From: Mycobacterium sp. 141
Lineage (GTDB): Bacteria; Actinomycetota; Actinomycetes; Mycobacteriales; Mycobacteriaceae
Assembly: GCF_000382405.1 (NCBI RefSeq)
Contig: NZ_KB908262.1
Location: 98,545 to 162,544, forward strand
Reading direction: 5' to 3'
Length of the DNA stretch: 64,000 nt
Below are positions 9,391 to 17,959 of the stretch, piece by piece (positions within the stretch are counted from its first letter, which is position 1; each line of letters begins with the position of its first letter). A model generated the notes under the pieces. It searched no databases and was not told where the DNA came from. It saw nothing but the letters and a program-made list of their open reading frames with translations. The translations under genes and the position numbers were made by a program.

Positions 9391-10152
9391 GTGCAGCCCA
9401 CCGCACTCTTTGCCCGCCGGGCCGGCCTACGGCGCTCAGTACGTCTGCTGAGCGAGTTCCGCTTCGAGCAGACCGAACCGGCCCGGTTCTACGGCGCGCT
9501 GGCCGATGACACGGTTGCCATGGTCACCGATCTGTGGACCGGCTGCACCGGTGATCTCGCGACGGGACGCACCGTTGTCGACGTGGGCGGTGGGCCCGGC
9601 TACTTCGCCTCCGCGTTCGAGGCCGCCGGAATGCATTACATCGGTGTCGAACCCGATCCCCGCGAGATGCATGCGGGTCCCGCGGGTGACGTCGCTGGCG
9701 GCAGGTTCGTGCGGGCGTCCGGGATGGCGCTGCCGTTCACCGACGACAGCGTCGACATCTGCCTGTCGTCCAATGTGGCCGAGCATGTGCCGCAACCGTG
9801 GCTGCTGGGCAACGAGATGCTGCGGGTCACTCGGCCGGGCGGGTTGGTGGTGCTGTCCTACACGGTGTGGCTGGGTCCGTTCGGCGGTCACGAGATGGGG
9901 CTGACGCACTATCTCGGCGGGGCGCGCGCCGCCGAGAGGTACACCCGAAAACACGGCCACCGACCGAAAAACGACTACGGATCGTCACTATTCGCGGTGT
10001 CAGCTGTCGACGGACTGCAGTGGGCGGCCAGCACCGGGGCGCTCGTCGCCGCATTCCCCCGCTACCATCCACGATGGGCCTGGTGGATGACCTCCGTCCC
10101 CGGGTTGCGGGAGTTTCTGGTGAGCAACCTGGTGCTGGTCCTCCAGCCCTGA
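9391..10152 (+). CDS. Class I SAM-dependent methyltransferase (Rv0224c-type)
   Basis: The 253-residue protein has the SAM-binding motif I VVDVGGGPGYF at residues 62-72, an acidic strand-2 end (VEPDP) and an LSSNVAEHV motif typical of motif II/III in ubiE-like methyltransferases. Acceptor unknown; membership of the conserved envelope block and divergence from a glycosyltransferase suggest a glycolipid or polyprenyl-linked sugar. The start is the GTG at 9391. Both genes of the divergent pair must share the 33-bp gap and start sequences for their promoters. Confidence 0.85.
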   Translation: MQPTALFARRAGLRRSVRLLSEFRFEQTEPARFYGALADDTVAMVTDLWTGCTGDLATGRTVVDVGGGPGYFASAFEAAGMHYIGVEPDPREMHAGPAGDVAGGRFVRASGMALPFTDDSVDICLSSNVAEHVPQPWLLGNEMLRVTRPGGLVVLSYTVWLGPFGGHEMGLTHYLGGARAAERYTRKHGHRPKNDYGSSLFAVSAVDGLQWAASTGALVAAFPRYHPRWAWWMTSVPGLREFLVSNLVLVLQP

Positions 10153-10327
10153 GGATTCGCCGATCGGGACAGTTCTCGTTTTCCCGCCGCCGAGGCGATC
10201 ACCCACTCCCCCGTAGACCCCGAGGAGCCGCGACCCTGCCAGGAAACCGACAGGCGATGTTCAGGTTGCCCAGCTACGGTGGCGCCCATTCGACCACCCG
10301 TAGCAAACGATTCTAGGGAGAAACCCG

Positions 10328-10549
10328 ATGGCAGTCTCGGTTGATTTGGCCAAATCGCTCGACAAGGCATACGAGGAGAAGACTCTCAAGGACATCCTGG
10401 ATGCGTCGCCTGCGGCGCTCGCCGGCGTCACCGACGCCGACGCCAAACACCTCGAGGAAGCGTTCAACATCAAGACCGTGCGCCAGCTGGGTGCCAACAA
10501 GTTCTTCGCTGTCGCTGCGGCCCTGGTGGCGCTGGAGAACGCCGGCTGA
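10328..10549 (+). CDS. Small conserved-looking protein of unknown function, helical
   Basis: A 73-residue acidic, all-helical protein with no signal peptide, preceded by AGGGAG eight bases before the ATG. The segment from about residue 26 (SPAALAGVTDADAKHL) to about 53 reads like a helix-hairpin-helix unit with a following KTVRQLG helix, but I cannot assign a function. Codon use is strongly GC3-biased as in a well-expressed gene. It stands alone between the methyltransferase and the accessory cluster with 175 bp upstream that could hold its own promoter. Confidence 0.7.
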   Translation: MAVSVDLAKSLDKAYEEKTLKDILDASPAALAGVTDADAKHLEEAFNIKTVRQLGANKFFAVAAALVALENAG

Positions 10550-10681
10550 TTTTCCCGCGCGGGCACCTGATGTGATCGGTGTCGCGCCTGAAAGAGGGTC
10601 TTCGTGCCGCCGGCGCGGACTACATCGACATCGTCGCTATAGCCCGCGCCGACAACCACCCTGTCTGACAGTGGATCGAGG

Positions 10682-12187
10682 CTAGGGTGTGCCGCGTCCG
10701 TGAATGTCTGCGGTTGAAGCAGACTCTGCGCCGGTAGCAGATGCGTGCACCGTGAGCGCATCGTCCGATTTACCTTTACCGGACCTCAGCTCGTGCTGCG
10801 TATACAGCCAGATTGGTATGAATACCGCGAGCACGACGAAGCCTAGCAAGGTTGAGGTCCAACCGATTTCGAGGCTGTTGAGGTAGACCACACCGATCAC
10901 ACACAGCGGCACATTGAACAGGCCGAAGCCCAGGGCCACCCACTTCCAGCCCCTGGGTGCCTTGAAAGGTCGTTCCAGGTTGGCGAAGGCTGGATTCGTC
11001 TTGGCTTTGAAGTAGGCGAACAGGCCGATGCCATTGGCGCAGGTGTAGCCGATGGCTGAGGCCGCCAGGATCGCCGGGATGGATCCGATAAATAGCAGCG
11101 CCAGGTTGAATGCCGCGGCGGCGAACATGGCAACGAACGGGGTTCCCCGACGATTCGTGTGGCCGAGTACTCGGGGCAGGTTTCCTTCCTCTGCCATGGA
11201 GTGCAGGGCGCGGGCGGAACCCAGGTAAGCGGTTTGGATGATCAGGATCATCGCCGCGATCAGCATGATGATGGTGACGGTGGTACCGGCATCGCCGAAG
11301 ACCGAATGGGCGACGGGGACGAGGGGTGAGATGGGTTCGGCCTGTACACCGTCGACGCCGAGGACACCGATGACTACGGCTTGCACCAGGACGAACGAGA
11401 AGAAGCAGATGACGCCGCAGGTATACAGCGCTTTGGGGACGTCCTTGCCGGGTTTCTTGTATTCGGGGGCGTAGATGGCGGCAGTTTCCCAGCCTCCGGT
11501 ACTCCACAGGGCGATGGCGAAGAGGCCGAAGAGGATCAGGATGTGATGTGAGTTCCAGGACCAGTCAGCCGGCATCCAGTTGTCGGTGATGTTGGCCATG
11601 TCAACGTGGCCGGTGGCAAAGGGCGCGACAGTCAGGACGGCCAGGGGGATCAGTGACACAGCTGCGAGGATGTACCCGAGGATGGCGCCGTCCTTGAGGC
11701 CGAACCAGTTCACCACGGACAAGAGGGTGAAGATGACCACACCCGAGATCAGGCCAAGCTGGTATTCGCTGAAGTGTGCGGCCAGCCCCGGAAACAGCCC
11801 CTCCAAGTAACCGCCGACCAGGATGGAGAAGATCGACAGCACCGAACTCCAGGCGAGGGCGTAAAACCACGCACAGGAGCCGCCGAGCAGTTTTCCCTTG
11901 TCGTATTTGCCCTTGTAGTTTTCGGTGCGGAACACCTGCTGCACGAAACCGGGCAGGCCAGAGGCTTCGGGGAAGGTGGTGGCCAATTCGGCGTAGGCGG
12001 TGTTCTGGAAGAAGGTCTGAAGGATTGACAGTCCCCAGACAAGGATCGCGGCGGCCGCCACGTAGCTGGGCAAGTAGCCCAAGGATGGCAGGATCAACAA
12101 GGGCACGCCCAGCGCGATGGCCAGCCCTTGCTTCCAGTCGATCGACCGTTTCAGGTGATCGGCTCCATCCAAAGTTTCTTGACTCAT
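10682..12187 (-). CDS. APC-superfamily amino acid/amine permease
   Basis: The 501-residue protein has about twelve transmembrane helices and the amino acid-polyamine-organocation fold. Characteristic features are an early helix with a GVPLLILPSLG break and a conserved glycine-rich helix 6-8 region. The start is the ATG at 12187, preceded by AAAGGA; an in-frame upstream ATG (12250) lacks a ribosome site. It is the last gene of a minus-strand series containing the flavin monooxygenase, two cupins and a TetR regulator. It may therefore import their substrate, for example an amine or amino alcohol. That substrate is inferred only from the neighbours. Confidence 0.85.
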   Translation of the reverse strand: MSQETLDGADHLKRSIDWKQGLAIALGVPLLILPSLGYLPSYVAAAAILVWGLSILQTFFQNTAYAELATTFPEASGLPGFVQQVFRTENYKGKYDKGKLLGGSCAWFYALAWSSVLSIFSILVGGYLEGLFPGLAAHFSEYQLGLISGVVIFTLLSVVNWFGLKDGAILGYILAAVSLIPLAVLTVAPFATGHVDMANITDNWMPADWSWNSHHILILFGLFAIALWSTGGWETAAIYAPEYKKPGKDVPKALYTCGVICFFSFVLVQAVVIGVLGVDGVQAEPISPLVPVAHSVFGDAGTTVTIIMLIAAMILIIQTAYLGSARALHSMAEEGNLPRVLGHTNRRGTPFVAMFAAAAFNLALLFIGSIPAILAASAIGYTCANGIGLFAYFKAKTNPAFANLERPFKAPRGWKWVALGFGLFNVPLCVIGVVYLNSLEIGWTSTLLGFVVLAVFIPIWLYTQHELRSGKGKSDDALTVHASATGAESASTADIHGRGTP

Positions 12188-12252
12188 GAGATTTTCCTTT
12201 GATAAAGGCGAAAGGTTATAAATAGTCCTACTGACAATTTGAGAGGGCATTA

Positions 12253-12271
12253 CCTGCCGTCGTCCGGCAGG
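12253..12271. repeat. Short inverted repeat upstream of the permease
   Basis: CCTGCCG and CGGCAGG flank a 5-nt loop, 66 bp before the permease ATG and 154 bp after the cupin stop. It lacks a following U-run on the minus strand, so an operator or attenuator is as likely as a terminator. Confidence 0.4.
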
Positions 12272-12424
12272 ATCAACAAGAGCAACCGGGTGGCAGCTCT
12301 ACGGTGGATGCCCTCGGCGACACCCATCACCGCCCAGTAAAAAACGCACGAGACCGAGGTGCACGCAGATATTGGGCAGGCCGCACGTTTGTTGTCTGCG
12401 AGCGGCTGGGTAGGGACACGAATC

Positions 12425-12835
12425 TCAGATTTCGAAGTACCGGAAGGAGTGAGATTCCAAACCGTCTGGGTTGGGTCCGTAAGTGGTGAGCATCCGCGCG
12501 TAGACGGGCGCCCAGTACCGGCCCAAGCGTCCGGCATTCACGCGAGCCGAATCACCTGGTCCCAGAATGACAGACTCACCGTCGCACTCGATATGGAGTT
12601 CGCCTTCCACAACGAAGGCCGTCTCTGTGTGCGGGTGGAAGTCCTCCCAACCACAGCGATCCATCTCCCACTCCGAGAGTATGAAATCATCCCAAGCACC
12701 CACAGGATCGGCGTTTACGAACCTGCAGCGCATCCGAGGCCATTCATCCTTCATGGCCTCCACGGGTTTCGCCGGCCAGGAATCGATTGCTTTCCCCGTC
12801 GTCAGTGTCGAAGGCGGGTTGGTGGATTTCGTCAT
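12425..12835 (-). CDS. Cupin-domain protein (first of two in the cluster)
   Basis: A 136-residue single-domain cupin. Motif 1 is represented by FHPHTETAFVVEGEL (about residues 66-80) with two histidines and a glutamate that could bind metal. Motif 2 is GPGDSARVNAG (about 92-102), where the usual histidine is missing. Such small cupins act as isomerases, dioxygenases or lyases, or only bind ligands. Its reaction cannot be named from the sequence. It is in line with the permease downstream and the TetR gene upstream, with gaps of 237 and 259 bp that may hold separate promoters. The DNA around it is less GC-rich than the rest of the window. Confidence 0.75.
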   Translation of the reverse strand: MTKSTNPPSTLTTGKAIDSWPAKPVEAMKDEWPRMRCRFVNADPVGAWDDFILSEWEMDRCGWEDFHPHTETAFVVEGELHIECDGESVILGPGDSARVNAGRLGRYWAPVYARMLTTYGPNPDGLESHSFRYFEI

Positions 12836-13094
12836 TTGCTATCCGTTTCTCAGAGCAATCCGTATTACGGAAGGCTCCCGTCAATAATTCAGGAAAAGGA
12901 AGACAGACGTTTTCAAATGGGCAACAGTCCTCAAAGAAAACGCGGAATCTGTCAACCTTTCTTAACACACAGTTTTCGGTGACTACGCCAATGAGGACGC
13001 AGGCTCCAGGCCCTCCATCACCGACCTGGTCTCTCACTGCGGAGCGTAGAGTCCAGGTCGACCTGTCGGGTCGATGGTGTTACGGCCCGCGGGT

Positions 13095-13682
13095 TTAGAC
13101 GCCGGCCTTGATCAGAAGTGCATCAACCATTGTGAAGAACATGGCGCGGAAATCGGTCGCCGTAGGGTCGGTCATATACTGAATGGCCGCTCCGTCGTAG
13201 ATCATCAGAAATGACCGTACGAGCGTAGTGAATTCCATGACACACTTGTCACCGTTGTTTTCGGCTGCGGCGGAGAAGATATTTCCCAACTCCACCACGT
13301 AGGCAGGATAAATCTTTGCGGCCAGCGGGCTTACGGAAGCATTTCGCGTTGCCCACAGGATGAGCTCGATCTCGGCGAGGAGGCTTGCGGGCTCTTCGGT
13401 CAACATGCGCCAGTATTCTTCGGCCACCTGTTCCACAGCCTTACGGAGTCCCAGGTGAACCGAAATGTCGCGAGAAAATTGGTTCAAGTTCTTCAACCAA
13501 GCTTCGGCGGCCGCGTCCATGAGCTCGCTCTTATCCTCGAAGCAATAGTGTGCGGTCGCCAAGGGTGCCTTGGCCTCCTTGGCGATGGCCCGCATGGTCA
13601 CTGACTGAACACCTTTACGCCTCATTAGTTCCAGGGTCGCTGAAATCAGCTGTCCTCGTCGTTCGTCTGCGGACACCCGCAT
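13095..13682 (-). CDS. TetR-family transcriptional regulator of the monooxygenase cluster
   Basis: The 195-residue protein has an N-terminal helix-turn-helix (TMRAIAKEAKAPLATAHYCF, about residues 29-48) ending in the usual aromatic recognition-helix segment and KSEL. A helical ligand-binding domain follows. The ATG at 13682 is chosen because GGAGGGG lies 5-11 bases upstream; an in-frame start at 13700 has none. It sits directly after the monooxygenase gene (111-bp gap, same strand) and is the likely regulator of the cluster. Palindromes built from TGACA and TGTCA near 15441, 15492 and 16248 are candidate operators. Confidence 0.85.
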   Translation of the reverse strand: MRVSADERRGQLISATLELMRRKGVQSVTMRAIAKEAKAPLATAHYCFEDKSELMDAAAEAWLKNLNQFSRDISVHLGLRKAVEQVAEEYWRMLTEEPASLLAEIELILWATRNASVSPLAAKIYPAYVVELGNIFSAAAENNGDKCVMEFTTLVRSFLMIYDGAAIQYMTDPTATDFRAMFFTMVDALLIKAGV

Positions 13683-13793
13683 AGCCACCCCTCCAGTCAC
13701 CTGGTTTCACTCCGTCTGAGAATCTTCCCCAAGACTATTGCTTGGACTACAGAGTTTCCCATCTTGGGAAAGGCAGGTGACTGGAGCATCGGC

Positions 13794-15278
13794 TCAGGTG
13801 TGAGCTGGCCGCGCCCGGGACTCGAGCACTTCTGTGTGGTGGACCAGGGATGGCCCCGCGCCTGGACCGTCTTGCCCGTCCTTGCCGCCCCGGTGCCTGT
13901 CGGTGAGACCGGCAGGCGCTCGGACATCGTCTTGTGAGGGGCCGTTGAGGTACCGCGCCATGGTGTCGTCCAAGGCGTTGATCCAGCGGGTGTGATGCTT
14001 TTCCGATACGGTGCCGGTGATCGCGGAGGTATGCACCGCGTCGCGGTAGCCGAGGATGTCGGTGTGCTTGTTGTGCATCCAGTCCTTGAACAACTGGCAC
14101 ACCGCGTCGAGGTCAAAGGACGGATAGTCGGTGGCGTCGATAAGTTCGCGCACGTAGTCGGTCTGGAATTCCGCCTCCGCGTCATGATCGGGGAGCGTGG
14201 CTTGACGCTCGAGCCAGAGCTCGATATCCGCCTCGCGCTTGTCGAATGACGGGAGCTCGATCACTCCGGTCATGACATCGCGAGCAAACCACGCCTGTGC
14301 GTCGAACATGTTGAACGTGTAGTACTGGTCCTGCGCGCCGAGATAGAACAGGTTGGTGTTCTGCTGCCACACCACGCCCTTGTAGAGGTTGGCCGGGTAC
14401 AGCACGTTCGGCGAGGACAGCGAGAGCTCGCTGGGCAGGAACGGATACTTGTGCTGGTATCCGGTGCACAGCACGACCGCGTCGAAATCGTCTTGGGTGC
14501 CGTCACTGAAATATGCGGTGTTGCCCTCGAAGCGGGTGACCAGCGGACGCTCCACGGTGTTCCAGGGCCAGTGATAGCCCATCGGGTTCGTGCGGTAGCT
14601 CATGGTGATGGACGCCGCACCCATCTTGTGGGACTGCATGCCGATGTCCTCGGCGGAATAGCTGCTGCCGATCATCAGCAACCGCTTGCCGTAAAAGCGC
14701 TCCGCGCCGCGGAAATCGTGGGCGTGCATGACCTCGCCCGGGAACGTCTTGATGCCCTCGAACTCGGGAATCGCAGGAACGTGGAAGTGACCAGTGGCCA
14801 CCACGAGCTTGTCGAACACGTAGGTTTCCGTCTGGTTGGTCTTGAGATTCTCAACCGTGACAGTGAATTCCTGCGTGTCCTCGTTGTAGCTGGTATGGCG
14901 GGCAACGGTGTTGAACTTGACATACTTGCGAACGTCGGACTTCTCGACACGGCCCTTGATGTAATCGAAGAGAACCTCGCGCGGCGGGAAGGAGGAAATC
15001 GGGCGGCCGAAGTGCTCGTCAAACGAGTAGTCCGAGAATTCCAGGCACTCCTTGGGCCCGTTGGACCACAGGTGGCGGTACATGCTGGAGTGCACCGGCT
15101 CGCCGTAATTGTCCAGGCCGATGCGCCAGGTGCTGTTCCACTGGCCGCCCCACTCGCTTTGCTTCTCGAAGCATGTGATTTCGGGGATCTCAGCCCCTTT
15201 TTGGCGTGCTGATTCGAACGCCCGCAGCTGCGCCAAGCCGCTGGGGCCGGCACCGATAATTCCGACTCGTAATGCCAT
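13794..15278 (-). CDS. Flavin-containing monooxygenase, trimethylamine monooxygenase (Tmm)-like
   Basis: The 494-residue class B flavin monooxygenase has the FAD site GAGPSG (9-14), an EWGGQWN motif (42-48), the NADPH site GSSYSAED (204-211) and the LCTGY motif (270-274). The HSSMYRHLWSNGPKE segment and the YKGVVW...FNMFDAQAW region closely resemble bacterial Tmm enzymes that N-oxidise trimethylamine, so this subfamily is likelier than Baeyer-Villiger types. The homologous part ends near residue 445. A further 49-residue Gly/Pro/Arg-rich tail is unusual for the family. The ATG at 15278 is used. The long upstream gap holds several inverted repeats. Confidence 0.85.
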   Translation of the reverse strand: MALRVGIIGAGPSGLAQLRAFESARQKGAEIPEITCFEKQSEWGGQWNSTWRIGLDNYGEPVHSSMYRHLWSNGPKECLEFSDYSFDEHFGRPISSFPPREVLFDYIKGRVEKSDVRKYVKFNTVARHTSYNEDTQEFTVTVENLKTNQTETYVFDKLVVATGHFHVPAIPEFEGIKTFPGEVMHAHDFRGAERFYGKRLLMIGSSYSAEDIGMQSHKMGAASITMSYRTNPMGYHWPWNTVERPLVTRFEGNTAYFSDGTQDDFDAVVLCTGYQHKYPFLPSELSLSSPNVLYPANLYKGVVWQQNTNLFYLGAQDQYYTFNMFDAQAWFARDVMTGVIELPSFDKREADIELWLERQATLPDHDAEAEFQTDYVRELIDATDYPSFDLDAVCQLFKDWMHNKHTDILGYRDAVHTSAITGTVSEKHHTRWINALDDTMARYLNGPSQDDVRAPAGLTDRHRGGKDGQDGPGAGPSLVHHTEVLESRARPAHT

Positions 15279-15591
15279 GTTACTTTCCTGTTCCTAAATT
15301 TTTTGCGGGTTGTGGGTGTCCAACGTCGCGAGTTGATTTGCGCATCAAGGCAGCAGCCAAGGAATCCCGATTTCCGGGAACGGGTGATGCCTTTTACACC
15401 GGGATATTTCCCGGGAGTCAGACAGAAATTCCAGGTATTACTGACAAGTGAAAAAATGTCAGAGATAACCAGGACAGCTGTTGCGCATTCCTGACATGTC
15501 AATGCCGCTACGCCGATGCGCAGAAAACAGCGGGATCTGCGTTCGTCACATGAGAGGGCTGTCTACCCATCTGGCGAACGCAGTGAATGGA
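15279..15591 (-). promoter_or_regulatory. Upstream region of the monooxygenase with clustered inverted repeats
   Basis: No gene is seen in this 313-bp gap. It contains CCGGGA-tatt-TCCCGG (15399-15414), CTGACA-N10-TGTCAG (15441-15462) and the perfect palindrome TGACATGTCA (15492-15501). Read on the minus strand, the second contains TTGTCAGTA, which also occurs upstream of the permease at about 12230-12238. These are candidate operator and promoter elements; none is proven. Confidence 0.5.
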
Positions 15592-15975
15592 CTAGGGCGC
15601 GAAGGTGCGGTCGCCGACGAAGAATCCGAGCGCGTACTCAGGGGTCTCGAACTTCACAGTCGTCCCCTTGGGGAAGAACAGCACGTCGCGCTCCTTGGCG
15701 TGCGTGACCTCGCCGGTGTCCTGATCGGTGAGGATGAACTCGCCCTTCACCACGAGCTTCATCTCGTCGTAGGTGTAGGTGTAGACCAAGGGCTCCGACT
15801 TCTTCAGCTCGAAGAACCCGGAACACATGACCGCCCCCTCCGGGTTGTGCAAGGAGTCGGCAATGGCCGCGACCACCCCGGCCTCGTTCATACTCGGCAA
15901 CCCCTCATAGCCCTTCTCCACCTTGTGGATGGCGCCAGCCTTGCTCAAGGTTCCGACAGTCGTGATTTCAGACAT
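15592..15975 (-). CDS. EutQ-like cupin protein (second cupin of the cluster)
   Basis: The 127-residue cupin resembles the C-terminal domain of the ethanolamine-utilisation protein EutQ. It has a TYDEMKLVVKGEFIL motif-1 region and a DVLFFPKGTTVKFETPE motif-2 region, lacks the histidine pair of metal cupins, and ends within the fold. The ATG at 15975 has GGAG seven bases upstream; a longer in-frame extension to 16128 lacks a ribosome site. It is the first gene of the minus-strand series. The likeness to EutQ suggests an amino-alcohol or amine link with the permease, but a reaction is not shown. Confidence 0.75.
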   Translation of the reverse strand: MSEITTVGTLSKAGAIHKVEKGYEGLPSMNEAGVVAAIADSLHNPEGAVMCSGFFELKKSEPLVYTYTYDEMKLVVKGEFILTDQDTGEVTHAKERDVLFFPKGTTVKFETPEYALGFFVGDRTFAP

Positions 15976-16459
15976 GGTTACTCCAATTCGTGTGGTAAAG
16001 AGAAATTGCTGCCCAGCCGAGCTGTTCGGTTCAGTTAAAGACTGTTGGCCCTTGGTGCATATATCTGGATATGGGCTTTGCACCTTGATCGCATACGAGG
16101 CTGCGTCAAACTTCGCCTCACGCCCCAATTAGGGCTTCGAGACGAGTCATCTGCAAATCCGATGTTCTCGATTCCTAGCGGACCAACCGAATTCTGCTCC
16201 TTACTCGCCTGGTGTGATGCCAATCACGTGCACTCACTCAATGAGAGTGACATGGACGGTTGTTCATGTCAACCGTTCAAGAGAAAGTTTTTTGAGCACC
16301 GTCGGTGTCGAGGCCGAACAGGCCGGGTGGCGCCCTACTCTTTTTGGCCGCTGACCAGGTGCGGAGCCGCGGGCCGATGCGTCCGCAACGAACGCCGTGG
16401 CGCCAGGCCGACGCCCAGGATGCGGCGATTTCGGCTTTCCCGAGGTTCGCTTCGGCTGG
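15976..16459. other. 484-bp gap upstream of the EutQ-like cupin
   Basis: No supported gene. The first half is AT-richer than the surroundings and probably carries the cluster promoter. A strong inverted repeat lies at 16248-16271: TGACATG and CATGTCA around a 10-nt spacer. The part from 16320 to 16459 is GC-rich and shows no recognisable feature. Confidence 0.6.
16248..16271. promoter_or_regulatory. TGACATG-N10-CATGTCA palindrome, candidate operator
   Basis: A 7-bp perfect inverted repeat with a 10-nt spacer sits 273 bp upstream of the EutQ-like cupin start. It shares the TGACA/TGTCA half-sites with the palindromes at 15441 and 15492 upstream of the monooxygenase. Confidence 0.45.
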
Positions 16460-16987
16460 CTAGGCCCTCGTCCAACGGGCACACACGAAATCGCCGTTGA
16501 CCGCCGAGGACTCCAACGCCCACTCCGAACGCAGCGGCAACACCGGCGAGCCCGCACCGAGCGTGCACGGCGCGTAGCTGACCACCAACTCGTCCACCAG
16601 CCCTGCCGCCACGAACTGCGCCGCGACGTCACCACCGCCGATCACCCAGACGTCCTTCCCGGCTGCCGCCGCCACAAGGGTCGGATGCAACTCTGCGACC
16701 GCACCGTCGAACGCCTGCACCGAACGCCCGGCACTCACCGCGCCGACGATATCCGGCCGGTGGGTCAACACCCAGGCCGGTTGTTCGTACGACCACTCAC
16801 CGCTGTTCCTCACGATCCACTCGTAGGTGTCCGCGCCCATCGCCAGTGCCCCAACGGTTTTGATGAAATCGTCGTAGCCGAACGGTCCGTCGGGGTCGAT
16901 CGTCCGGGAGATCAGCCAGTCCAGGCTGCCCTCCGCGTCCACGAGGTAACCATCCAGGCTTGAGCCGGTGTAGTAGACCGTTTTCAC
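16460..16987 (-). CDS. Dihydrofolate reductase-family protein (RibD C-terminal domain)
   Basis: A 175-residue protein of the DHFR/RibD-C fold: an N-terminal SLDGYLVD motif (about residues 10-17), a GADTYEW substrate-site helix (about 52-58), a nucleotide-binding VWVIGGGDVAAQF loop (about 113-125), and a C-terminal strand pair. Members are NADPH-dependent reductases, usually not genuine folate reductases, with varied or unknown substrates. The start is the ATG at 16987. It is separated by 74 bp from the arylamine acetyltransferase on the same strand and may be cotranscribed with it. Confidence 0.85.
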   Translation of the reverse strand: MKTVYYTGSSLDGYLVDAEGSLDWLISRTIDPDGPFGYDDFIKTVGALAMGADTYEWIVRNSGEWSYEQPAWVLTHRPDIVGAVSAGRSVQAFDGAVAELHPTLVAAAAGKDVWVIGGGDVAAQFVAAGLVDELVVSYAPCTLGAGSPVLPLRSEWALESSAVNGDFVCARWTRA

Positions 16988-17061
16988 TGCTCACTCTCCC
17001 GTCATCGACGCCGTACAGCTGAAAGGATTCCGGTGGCTCACACAGCGCGTCAATCACGGTG

Positions 17062-17910
17062 TCAGCTGTCGAGCACGTCGTCGACCCTGGCTTCGAGGTC
17101 GACGCGGTCCTCAAGGTCACCCAGATCGATGCCGAACCGGCTGGTGAGTTCGTCGAGCACCTGGACGGCCGTGTCGAAGCGCACCCGTTCGGTGGTTCCG
17201 CCCTTGTGGATAGCCAGGTTCCGGCCCCGCAGGTTATAGCGGGCGTCGTCGGTGACCAACGCGGCGGTCAGACCGGTGACGAATATTCCACCGGGATACG
17301 TTGAGACATACCAACTTCCAACCTCGAGGTCGATGCGCTGCTGCGGCGCGGTGGTGAAGGTGTACAGCGTCAACCACTCGTCGCGGATCTGCGTCTGCAG
17401 GACGTATCCACCTTCGTGCTCCAGCAGCCGGTACGGCTCGTGACGGGTCTGCTGCACCGGCCCGGCGACGAGCCGGAGCGGCGAAGACGGCGTCTGTCCG
17501 CCGAATCCGACGTCGACCAGATAGCGCTCATCCGCACCCGGCGCCGTCACAGCCAGGACATTGTGGGTCTGGGCCGGCAGTGGCGCTTCGGGCTGACGCA
17601 TCCACGCCACCCGGCAAGACAGCCGGTCGACCCCAAAACCCAGCCCGTCGAGCACGTAGCCGAGCAAGCCGTTGTGTTCGTAGCAGTACCCGCCGCGGCG
17701 CCGGCTCACCAGCTTGTCGGCCAGAGCCTCGGCGCTCAGGTCGACCACCGGGATACCCAGCAACGGGTCGAGGTTCTCGAACGGGATGGACCGGTTGTGT
17801 GCAGCGACGATATCGCGCAGCGTGTCCAGGTCGGGCCGGGCCGGGCCCTGATAGCCGATCCTGCCGAAGTACCCGTCAAGGTCGATTGCCGATGTGCCCA
17901 CAATCGCCAA
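17062..17910 (-). CDS. nat: Arylamine N-acetyltransferase (NAT)
   Basis: The 282-residue enzyme has the complete cysteine-protease-like triad of the NAT family: C76 in the RRRGGYCYEHN motif, H116 in QTHNVL and D133 in LVDVGFGG. It acetylates arylamines and hydrazines from acyl-CoA donors; in mycobacteria NAT acts on isoniazid and is linked to cholesterol catabolism through propionyl-CoA. Here it is not beside the steroid hsaABCD genes, so it may be a second NAT copy; that cannot be judged from one window. It is divergent from the HD protein, with 49 bp between starts. Confidence 0.93.
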   Translation of the reverse strand: MAIVGTSAIDLDGYFGRIGYQGPARPDLDTLRDIVAAHNRSIPFENLDPLLGIPVVDLSAEALADKLVSRRRGGYCYEHNGLLGYVLDGLGFGVDRLSCRVAWMRQPEAPLPAQTHNVLAVTAPGADERYLVDVGFGGQTPSSPLRLVAGPVQQTRHEPYRLLEHEGGYVLQTQIRDEWLTLYTFTTAPQQRIDLEVGSWYVSTYPGGIFVTGLTAALVTDDARYNLRGRNLAIHKGGTTERVRFDTAVQVLDELTSRFGIDLGDLEDRVDLEARVDDVLDS

Positions 17911-17959
17911 TGATGCGTCCTCAACAGCGGTTCAGGTCAAGCAGGGGCAGACTTGTGTC

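Noticed and set aside
12836..13094. The low-GC gap between the first cupin and the TetR gene as a broken gene
   Set aside because: No reading frame of useful length or recognisable motif; treated as promoter DNA.
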